DNA of 64,000 bases, taken from positions 1 to 64,000 of the forward strand of contig CANBWO010000008.1 of the NCBI GenBank assembly GCA_947373155.1. Reading direction: 5' to 3'. Source of the stretch: Microbacteriaceae bacterium. GTDB lineage: Bacteria > Actinomycetota > Actinomycetes > Actinomycetales > Microbacteriaceae. Position numbers and translations under genes: made by a program. Every line of letters starts with the position of its first letter. Position 1 is the first letter of the stretch. Shown piece by piece: positions 43,726 through 52,589 of the stretch. The notes beneath the pieces were generated by a model, which was not told the origin of the DNA, ran no database searches, and worked only from the letters and a program-made list of their open reading frames with translations.

Positions 43726-44031
43726 ATGGACAATCGCAATCGCGTTCCAGATAACTGGTTCATCGACCCGATTCGCCTTGGTGTGGCGGGGGCTTATTCG
43801 AACTCCGAGAACGACCCACTCTCCTGGCAGGCAGACGCACTATGTGCTCAGACCGACCCAGAGGCTTTCTTCCCTGAAAAGGGCGGATCCACACGCGATG
43901 CTAAGCGAATCTGTTCTGGTTGTGAAGTAAAGGCTCAGTGCCTTGAGTACGCACTTGCCAACGACGAGCGTTTTGGCATTTGGGGCGGTCTGTCGGAGCG
44001 CGAGCGCCGCAAGCTCAAGAAGCGCGCCTAA
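43726..44031 (+). CDS. whiB2: WhiB-family iron-sulfur transcription factor (WhiB2/WhmD-like)
   Basis: A 101-aa WhiB protein with four [4Fe-4S] cysteines (C40, C63, C66, C72; CxxC in CSGCEVKAQC), the turn motif GIWGGLS, and a basic C-terminal tail (RERRKLKKRA) for DNA binding. WhiB proteins sense redox and bind sigma factor. Position beside a metallopeptidase-family gene, DUF3499 and manB matches whiB2 (Rv3260c) of M. tuberculosis, whose relative WhmD/WhiB controls septation. Subgroup is inferred mainly from synteny. Confidence 0.93.
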   Translation: MDNRNRVPDNWFIDPIRLGVAGAYSNSENDPLSWQADALCAQTDPEAFFPEKGGSTRDAKRICSGCEVKAQCLEYALANDERFGIWGGLSERERRKLKKRA

Positions 44032-44047
44032 CCTACCCAGGTAGTTC

Positions 44048-46813
44048 ATGGCTATAGCCGCGGTCGTGGTCAGCCACGACAACTCAGAAACCGTTGCCGC
44101 CACAATTTCCGCGGTTGACTCCCAGACTCTAAAACCCGATCTGTTTATTGCCGTTGGCGATTTTCCCGAGGGCAGTCTGGGCGCACACTGGGACATAGTT
44201 CAAAACCCAGACGTACTTCGCAAATCCAAATCACTGCAGGCGCGCCTTTTGTCGGCCGCCATAGATGCCCTGCCCTACGGGTTTGCCCAAGACGCAGAAT
44301 CCTGGCTGTGGCTCCTGACCGAGGACTCGGTACCCGAGCTAACCGCCCTAGCCGAACTAGCCCAAACCATCGAGGCAGCGCCATCGGCAGCGTTGGTCGG
44401 ACCGAAACTGGTAAGACTAGATTCGCCTCGGATTATTGAACAAATGGGATTGACGCTCACTTGGGACTGGCGACTATTTTCATCGGTGAGCGCCGAGTTC
44501 GATCAATCGCAACACGATGAAACCGAAGACGTGCTCGCGGTTGCAACCACCGGGGCATTGATAAATGCCAGTCGTTACCTTTCGGTCTTGGGTCTGCGTC
44601 AAAACCTTTCGCCTCTAGCCGCCGATTACGACCTTGCAATGCGCCTGCGTTTGGCGGGACACCGAGTGCTCATGGCACCGATTTCCAAGGTTGCCGTGGG
44701 AGCAAAAACCAAGAATGTTCTGCTTTCTAGCAGAACCGCCATGCAGCAGCGCAAGGCGCAAATCGAGCTCCTGTCGATTTATCAGGCCGCCCCAATCGCG
44801 GTATTGCTGGGCCTGTTCGCGCCGGTTTTGGCCATTTTTCAGACCATTTGGCTGCTGCTGGTAAAGCGTCCGGAACGGATTTGGTCCACTCTGCGCTCCG
44901 GCATCTGGTGGTTCTTTACCCTGCCAGCGCACCTTTCGCACCGATCCGCCATCAGTGGCCCTGAGCGTCGTGGAATCTCCAAGTTGCGCATTCTTTTTGC
45001 AAGTCGAGAAGATATCAATCGCGCCCAACGATCAAAAGTTGAACTAACTACCGAGGCGACCACACCGGTAGGCGAGCCCAACTTGAGCCTGGTTGGTTCT
45101 GGTGGCCTTTGGGTGATGGCGCTTATCGCAATCCTGGGTTGGCGTTTTTGGCCCACAAATGTGGCAGTCGTTGGCGGCTCCACCCTGCCGCTGTCCGCAG
45201 ATATTGGCAAAGTTTTCAGCCACACAGCCGCCAGTTGGCAGTCGCTAGGTCTTGGCATGGCCGCACCTTCCGACCCGTTCAACTGGGTTTTGCTGGCACT
45301 TGCCTCCTGCACCTATTGGCTTCCAACTCTCTCGGTCACCATCTTTTTCTTCGTGGCAAAATCTTTGGCTTGGGCGGGCGCATGGCAGGCACTCAAGTTG
45401 GCTTCCAACCGAAAGTCTTTGATCTTTTTAGGAGCTACTAGCTACGCTTTTTGGCCTGCGGTCACCGATGCCCAAACGCAGGGTCAGCTTGGTGCCCTAG
45501 TTTCGTTGGTGCTTTTGCCATACTTTGTATTCGGTTTAGCCAAGGTTCTAAGAATTGGTTCAACCACCAATCAAACCTGGACCTGGGTAGGAGTTTCTTC
45601 GCTTTTGGCGGCTGCGATTTCCGCAGGTTCGCCCAGCCTCACTCCGCTTTTGGCTCTGGTCATTTTGCTGCTGGCTATTTACCGTTTCAAGCGAATCGGC
45701 TACCTGATGTGGTTGCCTGTTCCTTTACTTGCCCTTTGGATTCCAAGTGCAATCTTCCTTGGAGTCCAGCACCCTTTGGGTCTGCTGAGCGACCCTGGTC
45801 TTCCGGTGGCAACCGTAAAAAAGCCAATCTGGCAGTTTCTTCTGTCAGCGCCAAACGGAGCTCCCTTTGCGGCCTATTCCGGTTACGCAATTCTTGTGCT
45901 GTTGGCAGTTGCTTTGGCAGCGCTTTGGCGTCGCCGAGCCAACACGGCCCTGGGGCTTTGGCTGGCGTTGATCGCCGCCACGGCTGCTGCTTGGTGCCTA
46001 AGCCAAGTCCAATTCCAAGCGCCAACAAACTCCGAAACCATGCAGGACTGGGTGAGTGGGTCTCCCACGCCTCTTGTTGGTTTGGTTGGCTTACTAACGG
46101 CATTCCTGCTGGTTATCGCCTTAGACGGAGCCAACGGCCTCCTGGTAAAGACCGGCAAGACAGCGACCTGGTTAGTGGCCGCCGCGTTGGCAGTTCAGTT
46201 TGTGGCAACTCCCAGCATTTTGAAATACACCGATGGCAAGCTCGTTCCAGCCTTGGTGGTGGCCCAAGCAACCACTCATACTCAAACTCGAGTCTTGCAA
46301 ATCGAGCCCATCGGACTTGACTCAGGCGGGCAGCAATTTAGCGCCACGCTAATTACCGGCCCTGGCATCCACCTCGACGAGCTGAACACCGGTTACCGAT
46401 ATGCGTTGGCAAGCATCTCGGCTAAGGATGCCAACTACCAAGAACTCTCGCAGCTAGTTGCGAATCTGGTCTCCGCCAATGGGGCAGACCTGTCTCCGGC
46501 ACTCAAAAAATTCCAAGTGGATTTTGTGACCGTGAATCAACTGTCTGCCACCGATGTCGCTTCATCGTTGGATACGGTCAAGGAACTGGAACCGGTTGGC
46601 GTGACCGATACCGGAAGGCTCTGGCGCGTCAAAGATGCTTCGATTCCAAGCAGTCGGGCTTCTTCGCCTTGGTCAATCACCAGGTTGGTGCAGATTTCCG
46701 TCTTGGCAATCTTTATCTTGCTAGCCCTGCCAACCAGAAGAAAGACCAAAAACCAAAGGGCTGAGGACGGCATCGATGCCCTGGATGAGGGCGAAGGGGA
46801 GGGCGAAAACTAA
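44048..46813 (+). CDS. Large membrane GT2-family glycosyltransferase
   Basis: A 921-aa protein: residues 1-250 form a GT-A glycosyltransferase family 2 domain (AIAAVVVSHDNSETVAATISAV at the start; TTGALINASRYLSVLGL and YDLAMRLRLAGHR, the usual acceptor/ED-type region), followed by many hydrophobic helices (about 260-280 and 345-710) and a C-terminal soluble part with one last helix near 880-900. It would make or modify an envelope polysaccharide on the cytoplasmic face. It follows whiB by 16 nt and overlaps the DUF5719 gene by one base (TAATG). Donor and acceptor are unknown. Confidence 0.88.
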   Translation: MAIAAVVVSHDNSETVAATISAVDSQTLKPDLFIAVGDFPEGSLGAHWDIVQNPDVLRKSKSLQARLLSAAIDALPYGFAQDAESWLWLLTEDSVPELTALAELAQTIEAAPSAALVGPKLVRLDSPRIIEQMGLTLTWDWRLFSSVSAEFDQSQHDETEDVLAVATTGALINASRYLSVLGLRQNLSPLAADYDLAMRLRLAGHRVLMAPISKVAVGAKTKNVLLSSRTAMQQRKAQIELLSIYQAAPIAVLLGLFAPVLAIFQTIWLLLVKRPERIWSTLRSGIWWFFTLPAHLSHRSAISGPERRGISKLRILFASREDINRAQRSKVELTTEATTPVGEPNLSLVGSGGLWVMALIAILGWRFWPTNVAVVGGSTLPLSADIGKVFSHTAASWQSLGLGMAAPSDPFNWVLLALASCTYWLPTLSVTIFFFVAKSLAWAGAWQALKLASNRKSLIFLGATSYAFWPAVTDAQTQGQLGALVSLVLLPYFVFGLAKVLRIGSTTNQTWTWVGVSSLLAAAISAGSPSLTPLLALVILLLAIYRFKRIGYLMWLPVPLLALWIPSAIFLGVQHPLGLLSDPGLPVATVKKPIWQFLLSAPNGAPFAAYSGYAILVLLAVALAALWRRRANTALGLWLALIAATAAAWCLSQVQFQAPTNSETMQDWVSGSPTPLVGLVGLLTAFLLVIALDGANGLLVKTGKTATWLVAAALAVQFVATPSILKYTDGKLVPALVVAQATTHTQTRVLQIEPIGLDSGGQQFSATLITGPGIHLDELNTGYRYALASISAKDANYQELSQLVANLVSANGADLSPALKKFQVDFVTVNQLSATDVASSLDTVKELEPVGVTDTGRLWRVKDASIPSSRASSPWSITRLVQISVLAIFILLALPTRRKTKNQRAEDGIDALDEGEGEGEN

Positions 46814-48294
46814 TGCTGAAACGCGCCATGTATTCGCTCTTGGTCATCGCATTGCTGGCAGGCCTGGTTCTGTTGCCAAGTTACCTACCAAGTTTTTCAA
46901 TCAAGGTTGGGGAATCCACCAAAGCCGTGCAACTGAAAGTTAACGCTAAGAACCTAACCTTGGTCTGCCCAGGTGCTGGTTATAAGTCCGGTGGTGCCAA
47001 CGGCACCAAAGTTGGAGCCTTCGACCGTATCGGACAGTCTGGGGTCGATTTGAACGCAAATCTTCCAGCCGGGTCCAAACTAACCGCATTGCCGTTAGCC
47101 GGAGTGGGTCAAGCTGGCCACCCAGTCACCGTGGCTAGCAATCAGGTGAATGTTCAGTTTTCCAGCGATGCCGTGGCATTCACCGTTAGCGACCCAACCG
47201 GTTCCGCTCAGCAAAGCTCCAAGTTGATTGCCGCCTCAAGTTATCAAACCGTCAGTAGCGGATCCCTGGTTGGAACACTGGGAGCAGCCTGCCAGCGACC
47301 AACCGCCGAGCAGTGGTTGCTGGGTGGAAATACCAACACTGGCCGAGAGTCGCTCTTGTTGCTGTCAAATCCAGCTGCCACCGACGCCACCGTAGATCTA
47401 GAGCTTTTTGGTGACCAGGGTTCAATCGATGGCTCTGGTCTCACAGGGGTATCTGTTCCGGCCAACCGCACCACAGTTTTGCCGCTTGCCGGTTTCGCCC
47501 CTGACAACGGTGTTCTGGCGGTGCACGTGATAAGCAAGGGCGCTTCGATCGCCTCCTGGATTCAACAGCGCACGGTTAGAGGCACTGTGGCTGCTGGCGC
47601 CGACTTCATCTCGCCGAGCATCTTGGCTGCCAAGAACCTGAGCATCCCTGGCTTACTAAAGCGTGGAACAGACGCGGCTAGCGCGCTGATTGCCTCCAAC
47701 AACGACTACGCAGACCTAACGCCGAGTCTTGAACTTTTCGTTCCGGGAAACCAGGACGCCACGGTTACCGCGCAGGTGATTGGCACCGACTCCAAGACCT
47801 TTGGAACCGTGGTGCAGCAAAACGTGGCTTCTGGTAAAGCGGCCGGGGTCTCGCTTCCAGGCCTCAAGGACGGCAACTATTCGGTTTTCGTCAGTAGTGA
47901 TCAGCCGGTGTTTGCCACTGTTCAGTTCAGTAGAACCGATGCCACCAAGACTCCAGCCACCGACTTCGCCTGGTTGCCGGCAGTAGAAACTTTGACCACT
48001 GCTCGGGTTGTTGCCGTGTCAAACTCGGCAATCAGCAAGATTAGTTTGGCCAACCCTAACTCGGTTTCAGTTCTGGCAGTGGTTACCAATTTGTCCACTG
48101 GCGTAAGCGCCACCGTAAAGGTGCCAAAGTTCTCGAGCACCGTTTACACCGCCGATCCCGGAAGCGTGATTTCGATCCGATCAGACCAGCCTCTGGCTGC
48201 CGCTTTGGTTGCCGATTTCAACTCGCAAATCGCGGTGATTCCATTCCTGGATTATCGCAATGTGGGAGGGTCGCTAAGCGTTTTGATTCGCTAG
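46813..48294 (+). CDS. DUF5719-family membrane-anchored extracytoplasmic protein
   Basis: A 493-aa protein with one N-terminal hydrophobic helix (about 5-28) and an otherwise soluble, beta-rich, Val/Thr/Ser-rich exterior with repeated motifs (LLLSNPAATDATVDLELFG; LELFVPGNQDATVTAQVIG). It fits the DUF5719 family found next to the GT2/WhiB genes in actinobacteria. Function is unknown; coupling to the glycosyltransferase by a TAATG overlap suggests a shared role in envelope glycan export or assembly. Its end overlaps the converging metallopeptidase-family gene by 4 nt. Confidence 0.75.
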   Translation: MLKRAMYSLLVIALLAGLVLLPSYLPSFSIKVGESTKAVQLKVNAKNLTLVCPGAGYKSGGANGTKVGAFDRIGQSGVDLNANLPAGSKLTALPLAGVGQAGHPVTVASNQVNVQFSSDAVAFTVSDPTGSAQQSSKLIAASSYQTVSSGSLVGTLGAACQRPTAEQWLLGGNTNTGRESLLLLSNPAATDATVDLELFGDQGSIDGSGLTGVSVPANRTTVLPLAGFAPDNGVLAVHVISKGASIASWIQQRTVRGTVAAGADFISPSILAAKNLSIPGLLKRGTDAASALIASNNDYADLTPSLELFVPGNQDATVTAQVIGTDSKTFGTVVQQNVASGKAAGVSLPGLKDGNYSVFVSSDQPVFATVQFSRTDATKTPATDFAWLPAVETLTTARVVAVSNSAISKISLANPNSVSVLAVVTNLSTGVSATVKVPKFSSTVYTADPGSVISIRSDQPLAAALVADFNSQIAVIPFLDYRNVGGSLSVLIR

Positions 48295-48698
48295 CGGTCA
48301 CCCAAAAAGTCGCGAGCGTCTCTACCCACCATCTCGGCAGCCGCCTCAATCACGATCGATTCAATCCGAAACATTTCATCTATGGGGTCTGGGCGCCTGC
48401 CAGTGAATTGAACTGGCACTCGATAGATGTAAATCGTGCTCGATTCGCGATGAAACGCATAGCGACGCATCGATGTCAACTCGCCCTTTAGCGGCGGGAT
48501 GTCTCTTACCTCAACGTTTAGCTCGGCAAAAGTTTCTGGATAAACCTCGCGGAGGTAGCTGGCCGCGTCTTCGATTGTGGAGGCAAAGTTGCCCACTCGT
48601 GCCAATCCTGGTTCAAACTTTGGACTCCAGAGCGGCCGACGAATTCCGCGGCCATGGCGGTCACGGCTAAGACCACGAACCTTTTTCTGACCGCTCAT
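48291..48698 (-). CDS. Metallopeptidase-family protein (Rv3259-like), HExxH not seen
   Basis: A 135-aa protein placed exactly as Rv3259 between whiB2 and DUF3499. The sequence shows a basic N-terminus (RGLSRDRHGRGIRRP), a helix FASTIEDAASYLREVYPETFAELNVEVRD with typical minimal-zincin layout, then RRESSTIY-type strand motif (HRESSTIYIYRVP). Where zincins have HExxHxxG this has VIEAAAEMVGRDARDFLG, with no His, so peptidase activity is doubtful. Family call rests on layout and synteny. Confidence 0.7.
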   Translation of the reverse strand: MSGQKKVRGLSRDRHGRGIRRPLWSPKFEPGLARVGNFASTIEDAASYLREVYPETFAELNVEVRDIPPLKGELTSMRRYAFHRESSTIYIYRVPVQFTGRRPDPIDEMFRIESIVIEAAAEMVGRDARDFLGDR

Positions 48699-48749
48699 GG
48701 CTCTAGCATAAGCCGATTTCTTAAGCGGGCTTTAGTATCCTTGACCCAG

Positions 48750-48971
48750 ATGAATGAACGCACTTGTAGCAAGGCAACCTGCGCCCAAGCGGCCATGGCG
48801 ACTCTCAGTTTCGAATACGAAACCAGCGTGGCTGTGATCGGAATGCTTAGTCCCAGACCCGAACCTGGATGTTTCGATCTCTGCCACGAGCACCAGGCTC
48901 GCTTCACTCCACCTCAGGGTTGGCAGTTGATTCGTCACCAGTTTTTAAGTGAAAACCTAGTAAAGGACTAG
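48750..48971 (+). CDS. DUF3499 family protein (Rv3258c-like)
   Basis: A 73-aa protein from the ATG at 48750: NERTCSKATCAQAAMATLSFEYETSVAVIG, then CFDLCHEHQARFTPPQGWQLI. Four cysteines in two pairs plus a His suggest a small zinc-binding fold. The ORF-track start at 48654 overlaps the divergent gene and is too long. It stops 2 nt before manB, and both are conserved together in actinobacteria. No biochemical function is known to me. No Shine-Dalgarno; a TAGTAT about 11 nt upstream suggests a very short leader. Confidence 0.85.
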   Translation: MNERTCSKATCAQAAMATLSFEYETSVAVIGMLSPRPEPGCFDLCHEHQARFTPPQGWQLIRHQFLSENLVKD

Positions 48972-48973
48972 CC

Positions 48974-50380
48974 ATGACCATCAATTGGGATTCCATCGTC
49001 AAGACCTACGACGTTCGCGGCCTTGTGGGTTCGGACCTGACCACAGAGATCGTCAGCGCTCTAGCAGCCGGCTTTGTAGACGAACTCGGCGCTGCCGGAC
49101 AAGACGTGGTGGTCGGCCGCGACATGCGCGACAGCTCACCGGAGTTCGCAGACGCATTTGCCGCAGGTGCGCAGGCTCGTGGCGCAAACGTGGTCTCCAT
49201 TGGCCTTTGCTCTACCGACGAGTCTTACTTTGTATCGGGGCACCTGAACGCTCCAGCGGCAATGTTCACCGCCAGCCACAATCCGGCTACCTACAACGGC
49301 ATCAAGTTTTCACGCGCCGGCGCCCGCGGAATCAGCCTAAACACCGGTCTTGCCGCTATTCGCGACCGCGCAATCGTTTACCTAGAGACCGGCATCGATG
49401 AGGTTGACCAGGTTGGCAGCTATCGCGAACTTCACGTTTTGGCAGATTACGCAAAGTACCTTCGCCAGCTGGTCGACCTGTCTCGGGTAAGGCCGCTTAA
49501 GGTTGTTGTCGATGCGGGCAACGGCATGGGAGGCATGACCGTGCCGGCGGTTTTGGGTAACGCAGCCGACCTCGGCACTCTTCCGCTAGAAATCGTGCCA
49601 ATGTACTTTGAGCTCGACGGCACATTCCCTAATCATGAGGCCAACCCACTCGACCCAAAGAACCTGGTTGACCTGCAGGCTGCTGTTGTGGCTCACAATG
49701 CAGACATCGGTTTGGCCTTCGATGGCGATGCCGACCGCTGCTTCGTCATCGATGAAAATGGCGACCCGGTGAACCCATCCGCGGTAGCGGCTATCGTTGC
49801 CCGACGTGAAATCGCCCGAGTGCGCGCGGCCAAACCAGGCGCCGACATCACCGTGCTTTACAACCTGATCACCTCGCGCATCGTCAAGGAAACCATCGAG
49901 GCAGATGGTGCCAAGAGCGTTCGAACCAAGGTGGGTCATTCGTTGATCAAGGACCAGATGGCTGCCACCCAGGCAATCTTTGGAGGCGAGCACAGCGCCC
50001 ACTACTACTTTGCCGATTTCTGGGGAGCAGACAACGGAATGTTGGCTGCGATGCACGTTTTGGCAGAGTTCGGTTTGCAAGACCTGCCGCTAAGCCAGTT
50101 TGCCAAGCAGTACAACCCTTACTTCCTCAGCGGAGAAATCAACTCCACTGTTTCCGATGTTGCAGCCGCCAAGAAGCGAGTTCAGGATGCCTTCTCGCAC
50201 CGCGCTCAATTCGAGGAATTCGATGGCATCACCGCGGTTGGAGCCGACCAGGAAAACTGGTGGTGGTTCAACGTTCGTGCAAGTAACACCGAGCCGCTGC
50301 TTCGCCTAAACGTAGAAGCAAAAAACCAAGCCGACATGATTGCAATTCGCGACGAGGTTCTTGCGCTGATTCGTGATTAA
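48974..50380 (+). CDS. manB: Phosphomannomutase / phosphoglucomutase
   Basis: Converts mannose-6-P to mannose-1-P, the step between ManA and ManC. The 468-aa protein has YDVRGLVGSDLT, the active serine loop MFTASHNPATYNGIKF, metal loop AFDGDADRCFVID, sugar-binding GGEHSAHYYF, and the phosphate loop VRASNTEPLLRLNVE. It matches manB (Rv3257c) by context with whiB2/DUF3499/sahH. Its ATG lies 2 nt after the DUF3499 stop. Distinct from the longer mutase at 18.5 kb. Confidence 0.96.
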   Translation: MTINWDSIVKTYDVRGLVGSDLTTEIVSALAAGFVDELGAAGQDVVVGRDMRDSSPEFADAFAAGAQARGANVVSIGLCSTDESYFVSGHLNAPAAMFTASHNPATYNGIKFSRAGARGISLNTGLAAIRDRAIVYLETGIDEVDQVGSYRELHVLADYAKYLRQLVDLSRVRPLKVVVDAGNGMGGMTVPAVLGNAADLGTLPLEIVPMYFELDGTFPNHEANPLDPKNLVDLQAAVVAHNADIGLAFDGDADRCFVIDENGDPVNPSAVAAIVARREIARVRAAKPGADITVLYNLITSRIVKETIEADGAKSVRTKVGHSLIKDQMAATQAIFGGEHSAHYYFADFWGADNGMLAAMHVLAEFGLQDLPLSQFAKQYNPYFLSGEINSTVSDVAAAKKRVQDAFSHRAQFEEFDGITAVGADQENWWWFNVRASNTEPLLRLNVEAKNQADMIAIRDEVLALIRD

Positions 50381-50409
50381 AGTGCTAGCGGCAAGGTGAT
50401 AATTGACTA

Positions 50410-51888
50410 ATGCCTAACACTGTCGCTCCAGTACTTGATTTCAAGGTCGCCAATCTCGAATTGGCCGAGGCCGGTCGCCACCAGATTCGTCTGGCCGAGC
50501 ACGAGATGCCCGGTTTGATGTCGTTGCGATCCGAGTTCTCCGCAACCCAACCGCTGGCCGGTGCTCGCATCACCGGGTCGCTGCACATGACAGTGCAGAC
50601 AGCGGTTTTGATTGAAACCCTAGTTGCCCTGGGAGCCAAAGTGCGATGGGCATCTTGCAACATTTTTAGCACTCAAGACGAGGCAGCTGCCGCAGTGGTG
50701 GTTGGCCCGAACGGAACCATCGATGCCCCAACCGGCGTTCCGGTATTTGCCTGGAAGGGCGAAACCCTAGAGGAATACTGGTGGTGCACCAACCGCATCT
50801 TCGACTGGACCGCAGAAGCACGCGCCGAAGGCGCTCAGTACATTGGCCCAAACATGATTCTGGACGACGGCGGAGACGCCACTTTGCTGGTTCACAAGGG
50901 TCGCGAGTTCGAGCTTGCAGGAGCGGTGCCAGAAACTAAGTCCACCGACAGCCACGAGTACAGCGTGATTTTGCAGTTGCTTCGTGACTCACTCATCATC
51001 GAGCCGGGTCGTTTCACCGCCATCGCAGCCGAGATTCAAGGCGTAACCGAGGAAACCACCACCGGTGTTCACCGCCTCTACGAATTCTTCAAAGATGGAC
51101 AGCTGCTATTCCCTGCCATCAATGTGAATGACTCGGTTACGAAGAGCAAGTTCGACAACAAATACGGCATTCGCCACTCGCTGCCAGATGGCCTGAACCG
51201 CGCCACCGACGTCCTTATCGGAGGAAAAGTTTGCTTCGTTGCTGGCTACGGTGACGTGGGCAAGGGTTCGGCCGAAGCGCTTCGTGGCCAAGGCGCTCGT
51301 GTGATTGTTTCTGAAGTTGACCCGATTTGTGCTTTGCAGGCAGCCATGGATGGTTTCCAGGTTGCCCGTCTGGAGTCGGTAATCGGCGAAGTAGATATCT
51401 TTGTGACCGCGACCGGAAACACCGGAATCATCAAGCCAGAGCACCTGCTGCAGATGAAGAACTTGGCTGTGATCGCCAACGTTGGTCACTTCGACGACGA
51501 AATCGACATGGCTGGAATCAACCAGATCGTTGGCGTTGAGAAGATTGAGATCAAACCTCAGGTTCACGAATGGCGCCTGCCAAACGGTCGTTCGGTTCTT
51601 ATCCTCAGCGAGGGTCGCCTCATGAACCTTGGCAATGCCACCGGCCACCCATCATTTGTTATGAGCAACTCGTTTAGCAACCAGGTGTTGGCTCAGATTG
51701 AGCTTTACGCAAATCGCGCCAACTACGAGCTTGGCGTTTTTGTGCTGCCTAAGCACCTAGACGAAAAAGTTGCCCGCTTGCATTTGTCTGCTCTCGGTGT
51801 TGAATTAACAGAGTTGACCAAAGAACAGGCAAACTACATTGGTGTTCCAGTGAGCGGCCCGTTCAAGGTAGAGCACTACAGGTACTAG
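50410..51888 (+). CDS. ahcY: Adenosylhomocysteinase (SAH hydrolase)
   Basis: Hydrolyses S-adenosylhomocysteine to adenosine and homocysteine, relieving inhibition of methyltransferases. The 492-aa protein has [32 protein letters not shown]-binding [32 protein letters not shown], and [11 protein letters not shown], all normal. The family's C-terminal PFKVEHYRY end is intact. Adenosine made here can feed Add (14.8 kb). The space before it is only 29 nt, so no SAH riboswitch is present. Confidence 0.98.
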   Translation: MPNTVAPVLDFKVANLELAEAGRHQIRLAEHEMPGLMSLRSEFSATQPLAGARITGSLHMTVQTAVLIETLVALGAKVRWASCNIFSTQDEAAAAVVVGPNGTIDAPTGVPVFAWKGETLEEYWWCTNRIFDWTAEARAEGAQYIGPNMILDDGGDATLLVHKGREFELAGAVPETKSTDSHEYSVILQLLRDSLIIEPGRFTAIAAEIQGVTEETTTGVHRLYEFFKDGQLLFPAINVNDSVTKSKFDNKYGIRHSLPDGLNRATDVLIGGKVCFVAGYGDVGKGSAEALRGQGARVIVSEVDPICALQAAMDGFQVARLESVIGEVDIFVTATGNTGIIKPEHLLQMKNLAVIANVGHFDDEIDMAGINQIVGVEKIEIKPQVHEWRLPNGRSVLILSEGRLMNLGNATGHPSFVMSNSFSNQVLAQIELYANRANYELGVFVLPKHLDEKVARLHLSALGVELTELTKEQANYIGVPVSGPFKVEHYRY

Positions 51889-51902
51889 GTAAAGGGATTT
51901 CC

Positions 51903-52589
51903 GTGACCGACAGAATCATGCTTGTAGAAGACGACTTTCGTCTTCGCGAGACCCTCGAGCGCTGGCTTACAGAAGCCGGATTCGAAGTGGTTTCCGTCGG
52001 CGATGGCGCCCTGGTTGTAGACCTTTTCAAAGAGACCAAGCCAAGCCTTGTTCTAATGGACATCCAGCTGCCTGGTCGTAGCGGAATCGAACTGGTTAGG
52101 GACATCCGTGAGTTCTCCGGAACCCCAATCATCATGGTCACCGCCAGAAGCGAAGCCGAGGACATGGAAGAAGCCTTCCGTGCCGGGGCCGATGACTACT
52201 TCGAGAAGTCACCTTGGCAGCCAGAAAAATTGATGGTGCGAATTAAGAACTCGCTAAAGCCACCAAAGATTGTTGTCGAAGACACAACCACCCTGGTTAT
52301 CGGTCCGTTGACCTTGGACATTGTTGGCCACGAGGTTCGTCGCGGCGACGAAAAGATTTCCCTTACGCCGCTTGAGTTCAAGCTTCTTGCCACCCTGGCC
52401 CAGTTCCCGAAGCGCGTGTTCCGCCGCGAAGACCTGCTAAAGGATGTCTGGGAGTACCAGAACATGGGCGACACCCGCTTGGTTAACGTGCACATCCAGC
52501 GCCTTCGTTCCAAAATCGAAGACGATCCAGATGACCCAAAGATCGTTCTTACCGTTCGTGGCGTTGGTTACAAGGCTGGCCTGAACTAA
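51903..52589 (+). CDS. mtrA: MtrA response regulator (OmpR/PhoB class)
   Basis: Two-component regulator of cell-wall metabolism and division in actinobacteria. The 228-aa protein has receiver acidic pair E9-D10-D11, phospho-acceptor D53 (LVLMDIQLPG), switch Thr (IIMVTAR), then a winged-helix domain (LTPLEFKLLATLAQFPKRVFRREDLLKDVW, ending LTVRGVGYKAG). The conserved Lys is K102, but the usual KPF turn reads EKSPWQPEKL, apparently one residue longer. GTG start. The mtrA-mtrB-lpqB order is the standard one. Confidence 0.95.
   Translation: MTDRIMLVEDDFRLRETLERWLTEAGFEVVSVGDGALVVDLFKETKPSLVLMDIQLPGRSGIELVRDIREFSGTPIIMVTARSEAEDMEEAFRAGADDYFEKSPWQPEKLMVRIKNSLKPPKIVVEDTTTLVIGPLTLDIVGHEVRRGDEKISLTPLEFKLLATLAQFPKRVFRREDLLKDVWEYQNMGDTRLVNVHIQRLRSKIEDDPDDPKIVLTVRGVGYKAGLN

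Noticed and set aside
45451-46320. 289-aa ORF in another frame of the GT2 gene
   Set aside because: Composition (Ser/Arg/Cys/Gly-rich, no hydrophobic pattern) is that of a frame shadow; the GT2 frame has transmembrane helices across this region.
50381-50409. Possible SAH riboswitch upstream of ahcY
   Set aside because: The gap to the previous stop is only 29 nt, too short for a riboswitch.
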